11,249 nt of DNA from Parapedobacter sp964613725. GTDB taxonomy: Bacteria > Bacteroidota > Bacteroidia > Sphingobacteriales > Sphingobacteriaceae. A model generated the notes under the pieces. The model searched no databases. It saw nothing but the letters and a program-made list of their open reading frames with translations, and was not told where the DNA came from. The position numbers were made by a program, and so were the translations under genes. Location: positions 1 through 11,249 of the forward strand of contig CAZTJY010000125.1 of assembly GCA_964613725.1 (NCBI GenBank), in the 5' to 3' direction. Positions within the stretch are counted from its first letter, which is position 1; each line of letters opens with the position of its first letter. Of this stretch, positions 7,204 through 11,249 are shown one piece after another.

Positions 7204-8991
7204 ATGAAGAAGCTGCTTTTATTTTTATGGTTAGCGCTAACACTCTCCTGTACAGACAACCAAAATAAGCATACCCCGCTCGGTCTTAACGATCCCGTTA
7301 GGGGATGGATTATCCTATCCGACAACCTGGAGGAAGGATTGTCCGTGATCGACCGTGCACCGGCGTATGATATCAACCATCTTCAGTTATCGCATCATGT
7401 TATCCACGATCTGAGGCACGTTCGGGAACCCGAGCGACTTGACCTCGCCAACGCGCTCATCGCCCGCGCACGGCAAAATGGGATACAGGAAGTGGTGGTT
7501 TGGGACCGGTCATTGTATAACCTTGATTACTATCCCGATGAATTCAAAACCGGTCCCGATGGAACGATCGATCTGGACAACCCCGCGTTCTGGGCGTGGT
7601 TTAAAAACGATTACCGGGAGATGCTTGACCTGATTCCGGATATACAGGGGCTCATCCTCACGTTTATCGAAACCGGGGCACGTGTAGAGGAGCAATATTC
7701 GACCAAGCTGAAAAGCAACCAGGAAAAATTAGCGGCCGTGGTCAATGCGGTAGCGTCGGTCGTGATCGGTGAGCGCGGTTTAAACCTCTACGCCCGTACG
7801 TTTTCCTACACGTTTGACGAATATGAAAACATCGTCGGTGCCATCGATCTTTTCGAATACCCCGAAATCAGGTTGATGATGAAAGAAACGCCCCACGATT
7901 TCTTCCTTACCCACCCCAACGATTTCTTCGCAGGGAAAATCGACCGGCCCACCATCATCGAATTCGACACCGGTGGCGAATTCAACGGGCAAAGCGTGGT
8001 AGCCAATACCTGGCCCCAGTACATCCTGGGCCGCTGGAGCGATTTCCTATCGCGCGAGCATGTCATCGGGTACACCGCGCGGACCGACCGTTATGGTGAT
8101 ACCAGGGCCGTCGGGCGGCCTTCGGAGATCAACCTGTTAGCACTGAAACGGTATATGGAAGACCGTAGCCTGGATGCGGACGACATCTATGACGAATTTA
8201 TCGTTTCAACCTATGGCCAGGAGGCGTTGCCCTACCTCAAGGCGGCGTTTGAAAACGCATTCGATATCGTCACATCGGTATTTTATACGCTAGGAACCAA
8301 TACTACCAACCATTCGGAGCTCAACTACGATCCGTATAAGTCGCATTGGGCACGCCATGTATCCGGAAAATGGTTGGACCCACCGGTGGCATCCGTCAAA
8401 CATGGGGTTAACCGGGAATTCCATTACTGGAAAGATGTGATCAACACCCTAGCCCCTGCATGGGCAAAGGCCGGCGGAACGCAGCTGCATGAAGTACCCT
8501 GGGTAGTCGAAAACGGCTGGTTAACAGGGGGTGAGCTCATGAATGAAGCATACCTATCCTACATCAAAACGGAGAAAGCCTATGGCGTAAAACTTTCGGA
8601 GGAGTCATTGGTTCAAATCGTGCATGCGAAACCGTATGTGACCGAAGCCCAGTATGAGGAGCTATACCATTGCTTTAACCGTACCCTCTTGACCGCGAGG
8701 TTGCATGAGGCAGTTGCCACTGCCTACTTCGGTTTCCGGATCTATGCGCGGGGCGAAACGTTCCGGACACCCACCTTGATCAATGACATCAGCCATGCGC
8801 TCTCCCGGATCCAGGAAATTGCCGGACTGATTGAAAATTATCCGGTGGAAGCGCCGATCGGCCAATGGAATTGGAAAAATGACGCGACCAATGCGTTGAT
8901 GTATTACGAATGGATCACCCAAGGCACCTGGCCGGCAAAGACCAGTGGTTTTGAAACCGGATTAGCTGGTCTGGCCTTCAAGGGGAAATGA
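7204..8991 (+). CDS. Lipoprotein GH67-like (alpha-glucuronidase-like) glycoside hydrolase
   Basis: A predicted surface or periplasmic lipoprotein of 595 residues (lipobox LTLSC, Cys16), started at ATG 7204, one base after the susD stop. The frame extends back to TTG 7180 inside susD, but that start would spoil the signal peptide. It reads as a TIM-barrel enzyme from about residue 30, followed by a helical C-terminal part. GH67 resemblance, judged from memory: QGLILTFIETG (148-158) matches the strand before the family's SEGQPGP loop; NQEKLAAVVNAV (172-183) matches NMLADAL; LMMKETPHDF (224-233) matches VQVKNGPIDF; and TIIEFDTGGEFNGQ (250-263) matches MMEFQITQEYLGQ. The catalytic acid and the two base residues would be E156, D232 and E259, spaced 76 and 27 apart; I recall 79 and 28 in a characterised GH67 enzyme. 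The usual GH67 N-terminal domain is missing, so it is a distant relative. The likely role is cleaving a uronic-acid-containing glycan taken up by this SusCD pair. The exact substrate is not known. Confidence 0.75.
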   Translation: MKKLLLFLWLALTLSCTDNQNKHTPLGLNDPVRGWIILSDNLEEGLSVIDRAPAYDINHLQLSHHVIHDLRHVREPERLDLANALIARARQNGIQEVVVWDRSLYNLDYYPDEFKTGPDGTIDLDNPAFWAWFKNDYREMLDLIPDIQGLILTFIETGARVEEQYSTKLKSNQEKLAAVVNAVASVVIGERGLNLYARTFSYTFDEYENIVGAIDLFEYPEIRLMMKETPHDFFLTHPNDFFAGKIDRPTIIEFDTGGEFNGQSVVANTWPQYILGRWSDFLSREHVIGYTARTDRYGDTRAVGRPSEINLLALKRYMEDRSLDADDIYDEFIVSTYGQEALPYLKAAFENAFDIVTSVFYTLGTNTTNHSELNYDPYKSHWARHVSGKWLDPPVASVKHGVNREFHYWKDVINTLAPAWAKAGGTQLHEVPWVVENGWLTGGELMNEAYLSYIKTEKAYGVKLSEESLVQIVHAKPYVTEAQYEELYHCFNRTLLTARLHEAVATAYFGFRIYARGETFRTPTLINDISHALSRIQEIAGLIENYPVEAPIGQWNWKNDATNALMYYEWITQGTWPAKTSGFETGLAGLAFKGK

Positions 8992-9008
8992 GTTAAAACT
9001 CGACTAGC

Positions 9009-9047
9009 AAAATATCCGCAAACCCATTTGAGGTTTGCGGATATTTT
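9009..9047. terminator. Strong bidirectional intrinsic terminator
   Basis: A perfect 16-bp inverted repeat, AAAATATCCGCAAACC (9009-9024) and GGTTTGCGGATATTTT (9032-9047), with a 7-base loop. The stem ends in A/T runs on both sides, so it can stop transcription from both directions. It lies between the stop of the hydrolase gene (8991) and the stop of the rhamnosidase fragment (9067), which converge here. It marks the end of the PUL transcript. Confidence 0.9.
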
Positions 9048-9066
9048 TACGAATCTACTTTGATCA

Positions 9067-9654
9067 TTAAAACGCTTCCACCTCCCATTCCCCTTCGGAA
9101 ACCATGAGAAGCCTATATCCCTCACGGTGGAAGGCAGAAGCCTCTTTGACCTCGGCGTGGGGCAGATACTTGCCTTTGTTAATCACCATAACCCCATTAA
9201 CCTTTACTGACCGATAGCGCGCTGCTATACCCAGCACCGATTGCGTGCCGTCCGGTACAGCTACCTGCATATTAAATTTGCTTCCCTTCACTTCATATGC
9301 GCTCCGTATTTCACCGGCAACGGAAGGCACCACAGCCGATGCCCGCTTGATATCGCCCGGTTGAGGAATGATCTGAAATGTTTTATAGCCAGGCGTCAGT
9401 GGCGCAATGCCGCAGAGGTACTGCGACAATACGGTCAGCCCACCACCGCTCCAGGAGTGGTTCACCGTTCCACCGCCAAAACCGTCGCCTCCAATCCCCC
9501 ATCCTTCAAACAGTGTGGTAAAGCGGTTGTCGAGCACCATGGAACTGAACCGCTTCTGATGCCGAGCCAGTGCTTCCTCTTCATATCCCATCTGGAACAT
9601 CGCCTCGAATACATATTTCTCCATGTAAGGGCTGGCATGTTCCTCCCGTACGGT
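9067..9654 (-). pseudogene. C-terminal fragment of a GH78 alpha-L-rhamnosidase
   Basis: About 195 residues of the C-terminal end of a GH78-type alpha-L-rhamnosidase, an enzyme of about 700-1100 residues that releases terminal rhamnose. Recognisable parts are EEHASPYMEKYVFEAMFQMG, the end-of-barrel motif TTLFEGWG, the NHSW(S)GGG segment with GIAPLTPGYKTFQIIPQPG, and the C-terminal beta-sandwich to the natural stop at 9067. Family-like sequence runs to REEHASPY, then meets an in-frame stop at 9655-9657; no rhamnosidase sequence continues in the other - strand frames beyond it. ATG 9624 could start translation, but it lies inside conserved sequence, so the gene is truncated at its 5' end and most of the catalytic barrel is gone. 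It converges on the PUL and may be what is left of a PUL enzyme. An assembly break at 9655 is an equally good explanation of the truncation. Confidence 0.8.
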
Positions 9655-9658
9655 TTAC

Positions 9659-10495
9659 GGGAAAAAAATAAACCTCGTTCCACTGGTCGACAGCGACCGA
9701 CCGCCGAAGCTGGTATTCGAAGCGCTGCCCCCCGTAGATGGGCAGCTCCGTTACTACCTGGCACCCGATGGCGACTTCGAACTGGCTATCCGGGGGGGCT
9801 CTTCCCACAGCGGACAGATAACTGACCAGTTAATCTGCGGGTTATCAGGCGTTGAGTCGGTGCAGTTTACCAGCAAATCTGCAGACTCTCATGGGAGCGT
9901 GATGCGGTTCATGGCGAAGCAAAGCGCATATGCCCCGCAATTTCCCATTTTTGGCCCGCCGGGCGAAACTGTGGGCGGATCGGCAAAAGCGGTGGCCAAA
10001 GCGGACGAAATTTTCAATAACCACCTTCAGCTGTACAAAGCAGTCTTGGCTAGCGACGACAGCGCCTTGCTGGCGAAGATGACGTCGACCACGGCGTTGC
10101 TGGACAGCACCTTCAAAACATCCTGGATAAACATCCGTCCGAATCCGGCTCACGCGGACCCCGCCAGCACACCTATTTACTACGCCCAGCCTACCGATGC
10201 GGCTTTATACTGCCACGATCGCACCATAGCGGCTGTATCGAACAAATTACTCCAGGTGAAGGATACGCCCGCCACCTTTTTTCCGGCCGATGTGACACAA
10301 CCGATCCCCATCGTCCCCTATGCGGGTGTGAGGCCATCCAACGGCTTCGCAAACCACGAACTGAAGCAATTTGAAAATCAGATCCTGGTCGCCAGCCGCG
10401 GCACAGGCGGCGAATTATTACCGGAAACGCCTCGAGGCAGGTGGATGGGACGAGGAGCGCTGGTACGCCATGTACCAATTGGCCGTCATGCTTGA
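9659..10495 (+). pseudogene. Fragment of an unrecognised protein, lacking a start and probably its native end
   Basis: I do not recognise the family. The frame is open from 9629 to the TGA at 10493-10495 and looks coding from about 9659 (KINLVPLVDSDRPPKLVFEA, then PPVDGQLRYYLAPDGDFELA). The first possible start is GTG 9860 and the first ATG is 9902, both well inside coding-like sequence, so the 5' end is missing. About 245 residues look genuine, up to QFENQILVASR near 10400. The last 30 or so residues are Arg/Gly-rich and read like a frame shadow of the next fragment, so the real 3' end is probably lost too. Visible features are proline-rich turns (NIRPNPAHADPAS, FPIFGPPGETVGG), a helical middle (KADEIFNNHLQLYKAVLASD), and TPIYYAQPTDAALYCHDRT. 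No signal peptide, membrane segment or catalytic motif can be named. It abuts the rhamnosidase fragment head to head. Confidence 0.55.
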
Positions 10496-10865
10496 AAATA
10501 CCGGCACAGCTATCAATACGGTTACCGAGGCCTATCTCCGTGCGTATGAATACCGGCCGTCGCGAGCTGAACCACTTTACCGCCTCGCCAATATGATGCG
10601 CAAGAAACAGCGTTATACGCTCGCGCTGTTGTATATCGAACGGGCACTAAAAATAAGTTACCCCGAAGACATTCTATTTGTTGAGAAATCGGTTTACGAG
10701 TATTTAGCGCTATTCGAGTACGCTATTAGCGCCCATTATACGGGTCAGATCAATGAAGCAATCGAGGCAAACGACCGAGTAATCAACCACCCGAATGCCC
10801 CTTCCCATATTGTGAAGCAGGCGTGCATCAACAAACAACTCAGCATGGAAAGGCTCATCGGCTAA
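10405..10865 (+). pseudogene. C-terminal TPR fragment, probably of a glycosyltransferase
   Basis: About 150 residues of helical repeat sequence ending at a stop at 10863-10865. The pattern YYRKRLEAGGWDEERWYAMY, then AYLRAYEYRPSRAEPLYRLA, then ALLYIERALKISYPEDILFV and VYEYLALFEYAISAHYTGQ is the TPR tail found after a GT2-type domain in many glycosyltransferase/TPR proteins. That assignment is from memory of the pattern. The frame opens further back (TTG 10371), but residues before about AANYYRKRL (10407) do not fit and overlap the other frame, which looks coding up to about 10400. The transferase domain is therefore absent and the piece is unlikely to be active. No promoter or ribosome site can be seen before it. 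Confidence 0.6.
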
Positions 10866-10923
10866 CCGAACTGATTCCGGAAATAGCAGAGTTACTTCAC
10901 CCGAGGCGCGGACGGCTCCGGCG

Positions 10924-10957
10924 AAAAAAATCCTCCCCGCCAAGCCTAACGGGGAGG
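10924..10957 (-). terminator. Intrinsic terminator of the right-edge gene pair
   Basis: Read on the - strand, an 8-bp GC-rich stem CCTCCCCG/CGGGGAGG (arms 10950-10957 and 10932-10939, 10-base loop) is followed by A and then seven T (10930-10924). This is a classic rho-independent terminator 22 bases beyond the stop of the small membrane protein gene. On the + strand it is followed by only three T and would stop the TPR fragment's transcript less well. Confidence 0.85.
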
Positions 10958-10979
10958 TTTCGGTAAACCGGGCTGCGCG

Positions 10980-11153
10980 TTAACGCCGTCGCTGCCACCG
11001 TTGCAGCACCCACGTTACGGCGAAGCTCACGGTAGCGCCAATGGCGGCCAGCACGGCGGTTTTGACCATGTCATGCATGCCCAGTTGGGCCACTACGCTG
11101 AGCAGCGTACCGCCGCCCGTGCCGATGGTTAGCTGCAGGTTACTCATCTTCAT
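10980..11153 (-). CDS. Small membrane protein of 57 residues, holin-like in size and layout
   Basis: A short protein MKMSNLQLTIG..., with a Gly/Thr-rich, moderately hydrophobic N-terminal helix (about 8-25: LTIGTGGGTLLSVVAQLG), one clear membrane segment (about 31-52: KTAVLAAIGATVSFAVTWVLQ) and a basic tail QRWQRRR. The start at 11153 is chosen because GGAAGGAG (11167-11160) lies 6 bases upstream. ATG 11180 is further out, inside the preceding gene and without such a site; ATG 11147 is two codons further in. The gene overlaps the end of the upstream gene by 14 bases, suggesting translational coupling, and is closed by its own terminator. Similar tiny membrane proteins occur in phage or mobile modules of Bacteroidota, but a holin role is only a guess from size and topology. 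Its base composition is far more GC-rich than the PUL. Confidence 0.7.
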   Translation of the reverse strand: MKMSNLQLTIGTGGGTLLSVVAQLGMHDMVKTAVLAAIGATVSFAVTWVLQRWQRRR

Positions 11154-11249
11154 CGGCCGCTCCTTCCCTGCGCACGCCATTTTCCACCGCCTCGAGCACG
11201 CCCAGCGCCAGGGCGAGGTACCGGGCCACGGCCACCACCTTGGGCGGCA
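11140..11249 (-). CDS. C-terminal end of an unrecognised gene running off the window
   Basis: The last 35 codons of a - strand frame that enters from the right edge and stops with TAA at 11142-11140. The visible part is helical (PPKVVAVARYLALALGVLEA) with an acidic end (GAADEDE). High-GC third positions and the overlap with the following gene, which has a well-placed ribosome site inside this one, support it as real coding sequence. The family cannot be named from this short piece. Confidence 0.55.
   Translation of the reverse strand, partial: PPKVVAVARYLALALGVLEAVENGVRREGAADEDE
11160..11167 (-). promoter_or_regulatory. Strong Shine-Dalgarno sequence deciding the start at 11153
   Basis: GGAAGGAG, 6 bases before ATG 11153 on the - strand. 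None of the PUL genes in this window depends on such a clear site, in keeping with the A-rich, Shine-Dalgarno-poor leaders usual in Bacteroidota. It therefore also marks the right-edge pair as different in style. Confidence 0.7.

Noticed and set aside
9462..9808. Two - strand frames over the joint near 9655
   Set aside because: Both are Arg-rich shadows of the GH78 frame and of the + strand fragment; neither continues the rhamnosidase.
9241..9825. A 194-codon + strand frame opposite the GH78 fragment
   Set aside because: It is antisense to a recognisable rhamnosidase C-terminus, crosses the joint near 9655, and its product is Arg/Pro-rich with no family pattern.

Overview
The window looks like a chromosome segment of a Bacteroidota bacterium, probably of the Sphingobacteriaceae type (Pedobacter, Olivibacter or Parapedobacter-like). 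The grounds are an ECF sigma factor / FecR anti-sigma pair feeding a SusC/SusD pair, lipoprotein signals of the Bacteroidota kind, and mostly Shine-Dalgarno-free starts. The exact genus is an inference. No CRISPR array, tRNA, rRNA or complete transposase was seen.

Positions 1-8991 are an intact polysaccharide utilisation locus (PUL) on the + strand. A sigma factor (133-729) and its membrane anti-sigma partner (833-1897) sit upstream of a 1125-residue SusC transporter with an STN signalling domain (2041-5418), a SusD lipoprotein (5511-7202) and a lipoprotein enzyme (7204-8991). The enzyme reads as a divergent, GH67 alpha-glucuronidase-like hydrolase: three acidic residues (E156, D232, E259) sit in the same order and almost the same spacing as the GH67 catalytic set. 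The expected logic is that a glycan bound by SusD/SusC signals through STN to FecR, releasing the sigma factor, which raises transcription of the susC-susD-hydrolase block. The 143-base susC leader carries two hairpins. The block ends in a strong 16-bp hairpin terminator (9009-9047).

Positions 9067-10865 are a patchwork of three broken genes joined without spacers. First comes the C-terminal part of a GH78 alpha-L-rhamnosidase on the - strand (9067-9654). Next is a long + strand fragment of an unrecognised protein with no start codon (about 9659-10400). Last is the C-terminal TPR part of what looks like a glycosyltransferase (about 10405-10865). The two joints, near 9655 and near 10400, are either real rearrangement breakpoints or assembly chimeras.

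Positions 10924-11249 are a GC-rich block (about 66% by hand count, against roughly half for the PUL) with two overlapping - strand genes: the tail of one running off the window and a 57-residue membrane protein with a strong Shine-Dalgarno sequence, followed by an intrinsic terminator. Its style differs from the rest of the window and suggests a mobile-element or phage origin, or a foreign contig piece.
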